A stretch of DNA of 64,000 bases, from assembly GCF_027580225.2 (NCBI RefSeq), contig NC_073353.2:35756001-35820000 (forward strand). The letters are read 5' to 3'. This document shows positions 1 to 11,297 of this stretch, in pieces (positions within the stretch are counted from its first letter, which is position 1; every line of letters begins with the position of its first letter). This DNA is from Misgurnus anguillicaudatus. Taxonomy: Eukaryota > Chordata > Actinopteri > Cypriniformes > Cobitidae. The notes under the pieces are model-generated. The model was given only the letters and a program-made list of their open reading frames with translations, was not told the DNA's origin and did not search any database. A program made the translations under genes and the position numbers.

Positions 1-151
1 TCTGTTGTTATCCAGTGAGAACAACAAACGGATCTAACAAATATATCTGAATTTAATATTATGTTACAAATAACGCAAGCTGGCTTGATACATTATTGCT
101 GAGGGTGCAAAGTTACGAGCTTAATTTAACAACACTTCACAAAACGGAGCT

Positions 152-972
152 ATAGGGCTTGGGCGTCGTGACGTCATTACTTGTCGTGGCGGCCATGTTG
201 ATAGCCTCCTTTACTGCTGCGCTCCATGCTGCGCTCTGTTTATACATACTTTCTCTCAATCGTGTGTCTTAATTTGATTAATTTGTCGTTATTTTTTCAA
301 CCATGGTAAACCGTTGCTGTATTAATAATAAAGTAACACATTAAAAGTAATTTACATTAAAAATGACAGATAAGAACAAAACTTCATTATGTTTTATTCA
401 ATATCGGAAACCAAACATTAACCTCAACCCCTCAGTAATGTGTATACATGACATATAAATGACATTTATATATACGACAGTGAAGTATAACATCTGAATA
501 TTAATTTATATAGCTTAAGTCAACATTGAACATAAGGGAAATGTCCCGGTTTACTCGCCCAAAATACGGGAACATTTCAACATTCATCTTTCTGTTGCTA
601 TCCCTCTGCTGACAGCAAAAACTGCTGCATTAACTAAGCTACTTGTGAAGCTAGGTCATACGTGACTTTGCTTACAGATTGGCGTGAAATCGTGCTCTTA
701 CAACAACCACGCTGTTATCTTAAATGACTCTTTTTTCATATGGATCCCAACCGTTAATAGTTCCGATTTTGTCCACATACCGGTCCCTGCTTCCCTGTTT
801 AACGTATCCCAGTAAATTACACATACTTTTCCGGATTTTAACATCTTTTTTCTTTATTTTAATTCTCCCAACTCTGCCGGTTCTCCTCGTTCAACTTGCT
901 GTATGATTACATTCGCGAGGCCACCAACATGGCCGCCACGTCCCAGAATGCAACGCGGCGCCCAAGCCCTAT
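152..972. mobile_element. Inverted-repeat DNA element (about 0.8 kb)
   Basis: The two ends are perfect inverted copies of ATAGGGCTTGGGCG, and a second match further in (GGCGGCCATGTTG on the left, CAACATGGCCGCC on the right) extends the symmetry. No transposase reading frame is visible, so this looks like a non-autonomous DNA transposon. It lies beyond the last visible villin exon, in what should be villin intron or damaged gene territory. Confidence 0.65.
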
Positions 973-1695
973 TGTTTGCTGTTACGGCATTTGCAGTTAT
1001 CGGGTTTGTTATAACCATATCCACAGATAAAATAAACGTTCTCCGTTTCGCTTTCCATGTGTGTCTCGTGTCGTTTTAACAAAATAAACTAGGCTATATA
1101 AGGAAGCTAACAAATCTCTCATGATGCACGCTGATGCGGCGGCGGAGATGCACGTCTAACACCCGGCATTAAAACTCTAAACACTTAAATGAGTCTGCAA
1201 TCTGAATTACCAAAACAATCAGAAATACATACATATTAATTTTCATGTATATTTTATATTAAAGTCTGTAAAAGACCGTACAGGTGAAGTGAAAAAGGAT
1301 TCAATGAGCAGTAGCCGTAATGCTGCGGTGGCGGATTAAAAACATTTGAATATCATTTTTTCCCCATTCTAATTATTATTGCAGATCGAATATTTGACCA
1401 TTCGTGCACATCCCTAATTTTAAAAGCAATCATGTTAAATGTCTGTTATTCTGGATGTTAATCTGAACGAATGTTTAGTCGGAGCTTGTGAAAACTGTAC
1501 ACAAATGCCCAGAGAAACTCCGCGGGTTTGGACACACACATTACGGTCGTGGGCGGGAGTGAAACTCACAGGTTGCGGAGATCCTGGTCAGAAATTCGGC
1601 GGACGCGGGTTTGAGAGAAATCTAGTCCACACCGCAGATATGTTACTTCAGACAAGCACGTGCAGGTCGCGGTTTCTGTTTGCGTCATCACATTA

Positions 1696-1812
1696 TTTCG
1701 GCCGTATTTTTTCGGTGATAAAAGTCTTTCGGCCGAAAACCGAAAAACCACTTTTGGGCCATTTTCGGCCGAAATTTTTCGGTGGCCGAATATTCGGTGC
1801 ATCCCTATCCAT
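1696..1812 (-). repeat. Terminal fragment of a hAT-type repeat
   Basis: The stretch is made of repeated CGGCCGAAA and CCGAAAAA words and ends, on the minus strand, with CAGGGATGCACCGAATATTC. That is a terminus style common in fish hAT-derived repeats. No matching opposite end was found nearby, so it is probably a solo end. Open frames crossing it are repeat translations. Confidence 0.5.
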
Positions 1813-1878
1813 AATCTGTTTTATAAATATGACTGTAGGAATCGACATGTGGTCATAAATACTGTATTGTCATAAGCA

Positions 1879-2403
1879 GTGTTGGAGAAAGTTGCTTTTA
1901 AAAGTAATGCATTACAATATTAAGTTACTCCCCAAAAAAGTAACTAATTGCGTTACTCGGCTACTTTTCATGGAAAGTAATACTTAGGTTACTTTTAGGT
2001 TACTTTTGCGTTACTTTTTTCTTACTTGGCTGAGGCTTGATCTCTTTCAGGCCTTGCGGGTGTTTTTATGACTAAGAAGCTCTGCATTCAGAAATTGCAT
2101 ATTTCCATCACAAAAATGTTAAGCTCTGGCCTGCCACATTCGTTTCTGACTCAAACTGTTCCCGCTCAGGCGCGCAGGCATAGAGTTTGCGTACTTTTAC
2201 ATGACTACGTTCAGTTTAATTCAGTACATTACTATTTTTAAATTAAAATAATTAAACTGAAAAGTAACTTGCATTACTTTAAAAAAAAGTAACTTAAATA
2301 TTAATGTGTTCATTTAAAAAGTAATGCGTTACTTTACTCGTTATTTCAGAAAAGTAATATTATTACGTAATGCACGTTACTTGTAATGCATTACCCCCAA
2401 CAC
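1879..2403. mobile_element. Non-autonomous element, family A, copy 1
   Basis: It begins GTGTTGGAGAAAGTT and ends TTACCCCCAACAC, an imperfect inverted repeat, and the body is filled with AAGTAAC / GTTACTT words. A second copy in the opposite orientation is at 55735-56185. No coding capacity is seen. Its right edge is about 40 bp from the abnormal end of villin coding exon 3, so insertion or associated deletion may have affected that splice site. Confidence 0.7.
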
Positions 2404-2442
2404 ATCATATTTACATTAAGGTCTTCTAATGTAAAGAGGTGG

Positions 2443-2644
2443 CTTATATAATCCCATCTTTGAAGTATCCTTGAAAAGTTGCACTCTCATGGCCCTGTGT
2501 CTCGCGATGTTGCACGGCCACGCCCCCCAGGTGATCATCCATCTGGGTGGTGTATATGGCCGCTGCTCCCTGCTCATCTTGGGAGGTGTCCTTGCCCAAC
2601 CAATAATGAAGGTCGTAGGTGAAGTTATTGCTGGTCTTGTGAGT
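2443..2644 (-). CDS. vil1: villin coding exon 3 (end abnormal)
   Basis: The acceptor is CATGTCATTTTCAG at 2645 and higher. Translation in the villin frame gives residues 53-118, ending GYFKDGII, followed by TAA at 2446-2444. Relatives continue YK|KGG at this point, with a donor after the AAG codon. Here the sequence reads ATTATATAAGCC. This is consistent with loss of one TA unit, which shifts the frame, and the GT expected after AAG is CC. The exon is otherwise intact. Confidence 0.8.
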
Positions 2645-3007
2645 CTGAAAATGACATGCTTAGTTAGCACAGCCATTCCCATTTTTATTGATCTTTGCTT
2701 ACTTGCGAAGCTAACTAAGATGTAAACCAAGATAATGATCGCGGTATCTTCACTGCGATACTTACGTAGAGTATAACGTAGCTGTCTCCCTCATAAAAAT
2801 GTCCAAATGTTTTAGGTGGACAGGGTACCAGTTGCATGTTCTGATCAATGATTAAACAGAAAAGCAATTAGTGATTTCCTTAAGGTGAATGTGCTGGTGT
2901 GACAAAGCAGGGATTGTTCACCCTACCTCCACTCTCCATATCTGAAGTCCTGGTGTAGTTTTATTGAGGACTTTTGGAACCTCGGTCTTGACTTCGTCTT
3001 GTGGCAT
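2443..3007 (-). CDS. vil1: Villin-like actin-binding protein, 5' part of gene (three coding exons)
   Basis: This is the N-terminal part of a gelsolin-superfamily protein. Villin caps, severs and bundles actin in intestinal microvilli in a calcium-regulated way. Three exons join in phase 0: residues 1-27 (with the motif [11 protein letters not shown]), 28-52 ([13 protein letters not shown]) and 53-118 ([20 protein letters not shown], then IYTTQMDD and VAVQHRE). These make up most of gelsolin-like domain 1. The AIYTTQMDD and VQHRE wording and the N-terminal extension fit villin better than scinderin. Advillin is not fully excluded. The rest of the protein (further gelsolin repeats and headpiece) is not in the window and would lie beyond the left edge. 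The last visible exon ends in an in-frame TAA where KKGGVASG would be expected, and has no GT donor. The gene may therefore be broken here, or the sequence may carry a small error. Confidence 0.8.
2766..2840 (-). CDS. vil1: villin coding exon 2
   Basis: The exon has 75 nt and 25 codons in phase 0/0. The acceptor reads TTGATCAG and the donor GTAAGT. It encodes [12 protein letters not shown] then [13 protein letters not shown], the start of the first gelsolin fold. The conserved [10 protein letters not shown] block anchors the identification. Confidence 0.88.
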
Positions 3008-3035
3008 TATGCCAGCTTATATCTTTGAGAAATAC
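2927..3035 (-). CDS. vil1: villin coding exon 1 (with 5' UTR)
   Basis: The acceptor is an excellent polypyrimidine tract (TTTTCCTCTTCCAG) just above 3035. After 28 nt of leader the ATG is at 3007-3005. The 27 codons end [11 protein letters not shown], and the donor is GTAGGG. The start is chosen because it gives an N-terminus of the usual villin length and no upstream in-frame ATG lies within the exon. Confidence 0.85.
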
Positions 3036-5683
3036 CTGGAAGAGGAAAATAATTCGAGTCAGAACAAATGGTCAAATAAGCTGTCTCTAAATCAGTAAAA
3101 ATTGCTGTTAATGCAGCTGTTTGCCAGTAACTTACTGTAGATTAAAAGGTATGTTATATACTGCCAACAGTTTGTTCAAAGTTAAATAAACATTAAACAT
3201 TAACAAGTCTTTATCTTAACAGAATAAAACTATAAAATAACACCCTAATGCAAAGCATTCTGGGAACCAGATATCCTCATCAACCCTTTTTTGTTTTTTT
3301 CCTATTTTGGTTCCCAGAATGCTTTGCATTCTAGTGTACTTTTTGAAGGGTAAAATCTAGGGACTATTTGTTGACATTTTTTTACAAATCATAAGTTATA
3401 AGTTACGTAATATGAATATTCTGTGAATTAATTTGGCATTAATGTGGGTTGCAACAAATTTCGTATGTGACACAGCAAATATTATGTGAAATCTAATTTA
3501 AAATTACAAACACAGGGCCAGTTTTAATGAAACTGAACCATTAGCTTTACGATATGGGCATACCGTTGACACAAGAGCGGGTAAATAATAACAGATTTTA
3601 TTTTTTTGGTGAGCTGTTTTTTTATATATTAAACGGCTGTTTAATAATTTATTTCCCTTTAGGCTACTTCAATGTCATTCAAGGCGAACAGAGGGAGTGG
3701 CCTAATCCATTGGTCTCCAACATGGTGCCCGTGGCTGCCCGCACAGAGCCTGTGAGTTGCCAAAGCACATTTTACTAATAGCCTCCATTTTATTATTATT
3801 TATTACATATGGGATCTTTTATGTATGTTAACATTTTAAACAATGATAAAACATATCAACAAAATCAACAAGTAAAACCAAGCCCTTGGAGACGTCTGGC
3901 CTAAACTGTACTCAACAACACGCATCAGTAAACCCAGACACATAGCTAAAATTGAACTTGTACTGACAGGAAGAAAGATACTAAACCACCGTGAGAAAGG
4001 AAGTAACGGATGCCTTATATCTGATGCAAATGTGTAGTAAGTTACTACACCTAAGACAGTTAATCCGAATGAGGTCTCACCGTGTGAAGTGAATAAGCAC
4101 CACGGTAGCCTACAACAAGCACGTTTTAATTTATTATTAAACAGATTGCATTTATGTTTAAAATGTAAAGGAAGTTAGACAAAGTTTATGATAGACAGGA
4201 AACTGAAATCTAATTATATTGCATTTGCTCTCTTGTGTTGTGTGCACACTACCCAGCTGTTTTAAATATCCCACAAACGATGTGCTGCTTGCTTAGTGAT
4301 AGCATCTTTGTTTCAAAACTAAGACCACTGCTTCATCTCATGTTGAAGTACTAGCCACATCTTTATCAACAGTGTCATCTCTTATTGGTGGTTTCAGTTG
4401 TATAAGATGTAAACTTCATTTATCTGGGCACAGATTTTTCTAGTTGTAGCCATATTTGAATGGCAGGAAGCTGCTATCGGTCATCACACTTCTGATAAAA
4501 GTGCATATACGGAAAGTTGATGTGTTTTTTTTTTATGTGATTTGTGTCTATTTACTTATATGTCTATCTATTTATTTGCATATAAGCAGCCATGTAATAT
4601 TTGCATATTATTGCATTTAAATTTACATATATGTATACACATCACATTTATGTATCTAAACACACGTCCTAAGAGAATGCTTTTTTGTGTGCTTATACAA
4701 AGTTTATGAGCTTCCTTATCAGCATCTTTTTATGTTTGCCTAGTACCTTGCAGCATAGATGTTGATATGGCGTGATAACAGAGATGACCGAATCTCTCGC
4801 GTTTGATTGGATGGTTGGTTTTATTATCGAGTCGTATCGCCGTCTCTCTATATTGCACCGACCCATATGTCACCGATGACAATCACTTTTTACCCAGTTC
4901 AAAGGTTCGTATTTCCAAATCTTAAAAGTTGTAATATTAGTGCGATAATGTCTTAACCACTCCAGTCCACGGTTATAACAGTACAGGCGTATCGTGAATC
5001 GTCAGCATTACTAGAACAAACAGGAAAATATGTTTTATATAACCTGTCATTACTGCCTGTGTTTGATCAGGCTTGACAGTGTTGTGTACATATCTGCCTT
5101 CCTCTTTATAACTTTGATGAATAGTCATCCTCTTCATCATTGCCTATCAGACATATTGTTGTAAACCAAAGTTGACGGTTTACAACACAAATGATTAATG
5201 TTTTCAAGCACTTTAAAAAGCATAAATGTGCATATAAGATTATTATAGGGAATCATTTACCAACAACAGCAAACTTTCTCATGAAATCAAACTTAAATAT
5301 CAAACAAGCCTTGTTAGTGCAAGGATCGTATATTTTTATATGTAAGACACTTTTCGTACTCCCAACTGTACCAATATCGGTAACTATGACTTAAAAACCT
5401 ATCAGTAAAAAGTAAGATTAGATATTACATAATAGTTCAACAGAAATCTTTTGAATGACATTGCCGGAAGACCCCTATAAGGCTTACTGCAAATTGAGAT
5501 TCATTATTAATATTTCTATAAGTTTAATTGCTTAATAATGGAAAAAGAAAGCGTTCTTATAACTTTTTACAACCTAGCAAATGAATCACTTTAATGATCA
5601 CATTTAAAGCTGAATTTGGATTGGTTAAGGTCAAGGTTTATTGCCCTCAATACTAAATTTTTGCGAGAATCAGAGTTACTTAC
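3036..5683. other. Inferred villin intron 1, mostly featureless
   Basis: Apart from the 84-bp hairpin element at 3247-3330, I recognise no gene or clear transposon here. It is AT-rich, with several poly-T runs and no long conserved frame. It would be the first intron if the exon proposed at 5684 is real. Confidence 0.4.
3247..3330. repeat. Miniature hairpin element with perfect 23-bp arms
   Basis: The left arm (3247-3269, AATGCAAAGCATTCTGGGAA...) is the exact reverse complement of the right arm (3308-3330). The 38-nt centre is T-rich. This is either a very small MITE or a hairpin-forming sequence; nothing else in the window matches it. Confidence 0.8.
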
Positions 5684-5775
5684 CTGCCACCGGAGACACG
5701 AAAAAAGAAAGCAGCCGGATAAACGTGCTGTCGGATCGCAGCGAAGGTGGTGGTGGAGCCTGAACCTCCTCACTC
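5684..5775 (-). promoter_or_regulatory. vil1: Candidate non-coding first exon of the villin gene
   Basis: On the minus strand a comparatively GC-rich stretch ends CTCCGGTGGCAG followed by GTAAGTAAC, a near-consensus splice donor. The villin exon at 3035 starts with a strong acceptor inside its 5' UTR and so requires an upstream non-coding exon, which this could supply. The upper limit is a guess from a TATA-like motif. Transcription has not been shown. Confidence 0.4.
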
Positions 5776-5799
5776 CCTACTTTACAACCCTTGCACTTT

Positions 5800-5840
5800 T
5801 ATCTCTCCCTGTATTCACCCACTCAAGGCCATATATGGCA
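5800..5840 (-). promoter_or_regulatory. Candidate promoter: CArG box and TATA-like motif
   Basis: CCATATATGG at 5829-5838 is a perfect CArG box (CC, six A/T, GG), the binding site of serum response factor. About 20 bp downstream on the minus strand is GATAAAAG, a TATA-like word, placed about 30 bp above the proposed first exon. SRF regulates many actin-cytoskeleton genes. Its use by this gene is inference. Confidence 0.35.
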
Positions 5841-6339
5841 AGAGCAGGTGATATGCATACAGGTGTGTGTCATATCTGTTTTACTCTATGTGTAAGTGGC
5901 TCATCTAGCCCCCTCCCCAATAGATATCTCGGAGCAATAGAGCGAAACAAATATATTTGTTTAGCTCTCCACCCCCAGCCCATCTGGTGCTACTGTGCAT
6001 ACTTGTCCTGTATTTTATTTTGACATGTTGAAGTGACTGTGTCTATTAACCCTCCCTCAATGATGCATACTTCCCAAACCTAAATTTTTTTCATAGAATT
6101 CCAGTATTTCATATTGGATACGGATTTTGTTTTCAGTTGCAGGCCTGTTAATCCCATATGTACATAATTTCTGTACTAATTTGTGCCATAATTTTGATTA
6201 CTAGTTTGCAGATAGTATGTAGATAGATAATAGATGATGAATTATAGGTGTACTACACTAGTCCAACATTTTTATGAATTTAGTATGCCATGGTATTTAG
6301 TTTATGATCTTGTTAGAGTAATGCATGTTTAGCCATAGA

Positions 6340-7169
6340 TAGTGCTGCACAATTAATTGCATTGCAATCGCAATCGCGATGTCAGCCTGTGCGATTATAT
6401 GACAGCAAAATGTTGCAATTATATTAAATAAATAAATGTGTGGACTTGTTAACACAAACTCTGATAACAGTCTGATGATTTTCCTTGCTGTTTAAAAAAA
6501 GAAAGAAAAACGAACAAAAAAGGCAGTGCACGTGTGGCATGCACGTGTGTTGTGTGCGTCGTCACTTATACCAGAGCGAAGATGGATGCAGAGGAGGTTG
6601 ACGGTGATCTGGTAGCTAAAAAAAAAACCTCTAAGTCTGTTGTATGGCGGTATTTTGGATTTAGGATTACTGACACTGAGCAGTTGCTACATCACGTGGC
6701 AATACGAAAACATTTCTAGTTTTACAAATACACATTTAAAACTGTGTGTGGATTTTCCTTAAAACCCATCAAGTTGACTCATGATACCATTTAGTACAGT
6801 CGTTCTCAAACTTTTTCAGTGTGCGGCCCCCCTTGTGTACGGTGCATTCTTTCGCGGCCCCCCGAAAGAAAATTTATGACAAAAACAGTTCTAAAATGTA
6901 ATATTTTAATTAAACAAAACATATTAAAAGTAGTGCTGTTGGTTAGTTGGCTTATTATTTTTTAGGTTTAATTACACAGAATTCATGATAAATTAATGTA
7001 TTTTATAAAATGTCATAAAACTGGGGCCCCCCTGGCACCATCTCGCGGCCCCCCTGGGGGCCCCGGACCCCAGTTTGAGAACCACTTATTTAGTATAATC
7101 GCAATCGCACATCGCAATATTAGCATCAATAACCGCAATGGGAAAAATTACCCAAATCGTGCAGCCCTA
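6340..7169. mobile_element. hAT-type element with perfect 8-bp target duplication
   Basis: The termini are TAGTGCTGCAC and GTGCAGCCCTA, and both sides are flanked by GCCATAGA (6332-6339 and 7170-7177). The 8-bp duplication is the hAT signature. The body carries GCAATCGCAATCGC-like subterminal words and no transposase frame. A second element is nested inside at 6797-7087. Confidence 0.8.
6797..7087. mobile_element. Nested hAT-type element with 8-bp target duplication
   Basis: Subterminal inverted repeats read GTTCTCAAACT and AGTTTGAGAAC. Exact ATTTAGTA copies flank it (6789-6796 and 7088-7095). The interior has GC-rich GCGGCCCCCC blocks next to both ends. It inserted into the older element that spans 6340-7169. 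Confidence 0.8.
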
Positions 7170-8223
7170 GCCATAGACCTTCATTTTTCATGCGAGATAA
7201 GTTACAAATCGCCAGATCAGCAATAAGCACTTTAGTTAAACAGTCCATCAAAAGTGGATCAGTGATTATTTTTTTGTTGGATTTAAGGGCTTGTGGTAAA
7301 AGCAATTTAATCAGGTTATTCGTGCTTCGCCCCATGTGTCCAACCCAACAGTGGAGCCTTTGTGAATGACAGTAATGATGAAGGATAGATAGAAAACTGG
7401 GCACATTGCTGAACAAAATCGCAATTTATGACGATTTTATGACTTCCAAGATACTTCCCTTCTCCTCCCCTGACCTCCAGCACACATTTCACCATAAAGT
7501 GACACTACAGATATGTTGCACAAGCTTTCACATTAGATACAGTATGTAGTAGTTTACATTACAAATATGAATCTCAATGTATTGTCAGGGAGCAGCGCCT
7601 ACCTTTTAAGGCAGCTCACTTCTTTTCTTGATGGCAGAATATCGGGCTTCGTCTTCGTATCTTTTCTTCTTTCAGATTGTTTCTAGGTGAACTTCAGACT
7701 TTAAAATGACGCCACTTCCCTCTCTGTGAGCAAACTCATTAGAGAGCGGTCACCAGTGCTAACTACAAATCTGAACTTACATAATACAGGGCACATATTA
7801 ACACTGTTAGTTCAGCTCCATGATTCTGTCATTGTGAATGTGCTGTCGAGTGTGATAGGCCTCAGTGTTGTTCTGTTCTCTTTTTGGCCGTGTCCTATAT
7901 CTGAAGGTACTGCAGGAAGATATTAGGGCATCATGTCTGAATGGAAAGCTTGTGTAACTTCCTGCTATGATGCCTTCATTTGGTTTAAAAAAATGTAAGG
8001 TCACCAATTATCTGATTTACAATTTTACATTTGCTTTGGTGTGGAAGTGTTTAGTAGTACATGTTAACGATATGCAAAAGTTACAAATCCCAAAGTAAAC
8101 AATGACGCAAGGTATCATTTCCTTAAAACCTAAAACTCTTTTCTTGGACTACAACAATCACACAGATTTTACTTCCTCTGCCTGTTGACATGAACATGAT
8201 GGTCATTATCATGATTCCGCCCA

Positions 8224-8685
8224 CACTGCAAAAAATTATTTTCAAGAAAAAAGATTCTTAGTATTTTTGTCTTGTTTTCAGTAAAAATATCTAAAAATTC
8301 TTAAATTAAGATATTTTTTCTTGATGAGCAAAACGACACAAGAAAATAAGTTTAGTTTTTAGACCAAAAACATCAAATTTAAGTGATTTTGTGCATAAAA
8401 CAAGCAAAAAAATCTGCCAATGGGGTAAGCAAAAAATCTAAAAAAAAAATTCTTAAACACTAAATTCAAGAAAAAAATCAAGAAAAATTTGCATTGCCAG
8501 ATTTTCTGCTTGTTTTATGCACAAAATCACTTAAATTTGATATTGTTGATATAAAAACTAGACTTATTTTCTTGCTTCATTTTGCTCATCAAGAAAATGC
8601 ATCTTAATTTAAGAATTTTTAGATAATTTTACTGAAAACAAGACAAAAATACTAAGAATTTTTTTCTTAAATCATTTTTTGCAGT
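8224..8685. mobile_element. Palindromic MITE, family B, copy 1
   Basis: The ends are CACTGCAAAAAAT and TTTTTTGCAGTG. Almost the whole element folds back on itself: the left arm carries TCTTAGTATTTTTGTCTTG and the right arm its complement. No coding frame is present. Copies are also at 8696-8946 and 57362-57896. Confidence 0.75.
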
Positions 8686-8695
8686 GATGTAAGTA

Positions 8696-8946
8696 CACTC
8701 CAAAAATTACTTTCTTACTTAGTATTTTGTCCTGTTTTCAGTAAAAATATCTAAAAAAATTTTTTCTTGATGAGCAAAATGACCTAGGAAAATAAGTGTA
8801 GTTTTTAGACCAAAAATATCAAATTTGTGCTTAAAACAAGCAAAAAAAAGAAGATTTTTTTTCTTGAATTAAGTGTTTTTAAAAAAGTATTTTTACTGAA
8901 AACAAGACTAAAATACTAAGTAAGAAAGTCATTTTTTGTAATGTAG
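8696..8946. mobile_element. Palindromic MITE, family B, copy 2 (short)
   Basis: It begins about 10 bp after copy 1 and shares the same arms (ACTTAGTATTTTGTC... and ...AAAATACTAAGTAAG). The centre has been largely lost. Confidence 0.65.
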
Positions 8947-9020
8947 TCCATGTTTTCATATTTAAAGACTAAACTATGATTCAAACGTGAGTTTTGAGCA
9001 GTGTAGAGTAGCATTTGTTG

Positions 9021-9626
9021 TAGTGTTGTAGTCAAGACCACCTAAACCGAGACCAAGTCATGACCAAGACCAAGACAGGCCGAGACCGAGACAAGACCAA
9101 GACTTTAAAGGATTGAGACCAAGTCAAGACCAAGACCAAGACAGGCCGAGACCAAGACCTGTGCAAGTCACTGCACTAAAACACTTATGATAAAATGTGG
9201 AATATGCATATGATTAGGCACTTTTTGTCTGTGTGTGTGTGTGTGTATGTCATCAGAGAAGTTGATAAAATAATCAAAGGCATTGCAGATATGTGGGAAT
9301 TTATCTTTGTCTATAAGCAAATAAAAGTGAACAAACACTAAAGAGCTGAAATCAACTTAACAATTAACTTAACAACACACAATGCAGATGTTTTTAGTAA
9401 TAAAATGTGAAAAATTTACATTGGGAGAAACATAAACAATGCTTAAACAATGCCAACATCATATGCCAAATAAATTTGTAATGTGCCATCAGTTGTGGTC
9501 TTGACCGGTCCTCTTTGTATGAGACCGAGACGAGACCAAGTAAAAATGCGGTCGATTCCAAGACGAGACCAAGACCTTTAAAAAGTGGTCTTGAGACCGA
9601 GACTGGTCTCGAGAACTACAACACTA
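9021..9626. mobile_element. hAT-like MITE rich in GAGACCAAGAC words
   Basis: The ends TAGTGTTGTAGT and ACTACAACACTA are perfect inverted repeats. Flanks share TTTGTTG, 7 of the 8 bp expected of a hAT duplication. Subterminal regions on both sides are arrays of degenerate GAGACCAAGAC and ACCAAGTC motifs. Reading frames across it are not genes. Confidence 0.7.
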
Positions 9627-10539
9627 CTTTGTTGTTTGTCGTTTCTACGATCACAAATGCAGACGTGGTTTTAATGTTTTATTTTATCCTTACCTTACAA
9701 ATCTGTTACGTCCTGCTCAAGATGCGCTGGTAAAGTTGATTGATCAGCTTGGTCATCTGCATTTTCTGGATCAGATTTTGTCAAAATAACTGACTATACC
9801 AAGGGCTTAAGCACGGTCCACGCACATCTTTGCAAAAAATATTTTATTTGACTATGCCTGTGTGTACACAAATCTGACGGTGCGAACACAGTGGCCAACA
9901 CTCACGTGTATTAACGTTACTATACTTCAGGCTTTACTCGTCAGACAAATGGCTTCTTTTTTGTCTTTTTTGGCCTTTCAAAGCTTTGATTAGTTTTAAT
10001 CCAGAAACGTAATGTATCGTAATGTTCATGAACCCAACCGCTTCTAGCTCTGCAGGCTCGATAGAAACACGCTGGCTTAACATTTCTGTCTTTGTTTTGT
10101 GTATAAGATGCTGCTTGCCTAAAATTAGAATAGCATAATGCTATACTGTGCTGGACTGAACGGATAACAAGGTGATGATGTGATATTCTTTTTACTCTGA
10201 AACGTTGAATTCAGTATTTGGTGTTGATCGTGGTCAATGCTTACAACTGCATCAAAGACCAGAACCATCCTCTTGAAAATGTGGTAACATAAAAAACATA
10301 ATGCAAAATAATAGATTAAATAATTTTATTTATATTTAAGAATTTTTACCCTACTATACAAACACTCACATAAGTTTGACTTTATGAAGAATAAAAACAG
10401 GTTAAGACAAACAGCTTACAAAGCAAAGCAAGCGCAGCTCTGTTACCGTTTCTGAAACGTCTGTGTTAGATATAGCGAACGCCAACCTATGTTCACCATG
10501 AGTTATCAAAATGTTTTTTCAATCCAGAGAATTCAAAGT

Positions 10540-11190
10540 TTTTAACTTTTTCCCCACCATTTTTTTTAAGTTGCCAGCCAGCGCCAGTATTTTTAATGAT
10601 TTTTTTTACAAAAGTTTAATGGCTTCCAGAAAATGTTCTTCTTTAAATATATAAACATACAATATATCAAATGAAAGAACAGACCGTCTGCTTTCAAACA
10701 ACAAAAAATGTTTCATCCTACCTTCATTAGTTCTCTTTTATCACCTCTCAAATATGGGTTTATCAAAAACACAAAATTTTGTGAATTCCATTTTTCTGAA
10801 AGACTTTTGATAAAGATCAGATTCAGAGCGATTCTCAAAACATACAGGACATACAGCTGTTTGCCCTAGGGTGATACTTCTGGGTTTTATAAGTTGCGGA
10901 TATTATCCACCTGGTGGATAATAGTGGTATTACAGATTGCCAGAAAAACTCATCATTGGCAGGGAAGCGTTTTCTCTTAATTGATGAATTAACGGCGGTG
11001 AAAGAGTTAAAAGCATTCTTCTCCTGTACATAGGGTCGCCTGTTAATGATGCCATGTAAATATTATGCTTGGTTTCCACTTTTACTGTGGTAGAAATCAT
11101 ACATGTATTCGACTTCATGGAGCGCAGCGAGGACGGATTGGCGTATGACAACATAGCCCCTGGGAGCAATCCAAAAGCACTACTATTGAA
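10540..11190. repeat. Dispersed repeat, family C, copy 1
   Basis: It shares long blocks with 34040-34440 and 49236-49625, including ATATCAAATGAAAGA, CTGCTTTCAAACAA and AGAGATAAC-like words. It lies just beyond the proposed itgb2 3' UTR. The termini are not clear and no protein is encoded. Confidence 0.55.
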
Positions 11191-11286
11191 TGTCATACGC
11201 TGATCGTTCTGTGCAGAAGTAGATGCTATTGTTGTTCATATCAAGCCACTCTGTTTGCTTACGTTATAACATAACGGTTACACAAC

Positions 11287-11297
11287 TTTATTTTATT
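11287..11297 (-). terminator. itgb2: Candidate itgb2 polyadenylation signal
   Basis: The minus strand reads AATAAAATAAA, two overlapping copies of AATAAA, about 380 bp beyond the itgb2 stop codon. The repeat of family C starts just downstream. Its use is not demonstrated. Confidence 0.4.

Noticed and set aside
2471..2725. Plus-strand 84-codon frame
   Set aside because: It is the antisense of villin coding exon 3, whose minus-strand translation has clear homology.
5616..6023. Plus-strand 135-codon frame
   Set aside because: No domain, and it overlaps the better supported minus-strand promoter and first exon candidate.
9030..9150. Regularly spaced GACCAAGAC words resembling a CRISPR-like array
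   Set aside because: Spacing is irregular, there are no unique spacers, and the words are subterminal repeats of a hAT-like MITE in a vertebrate genome.
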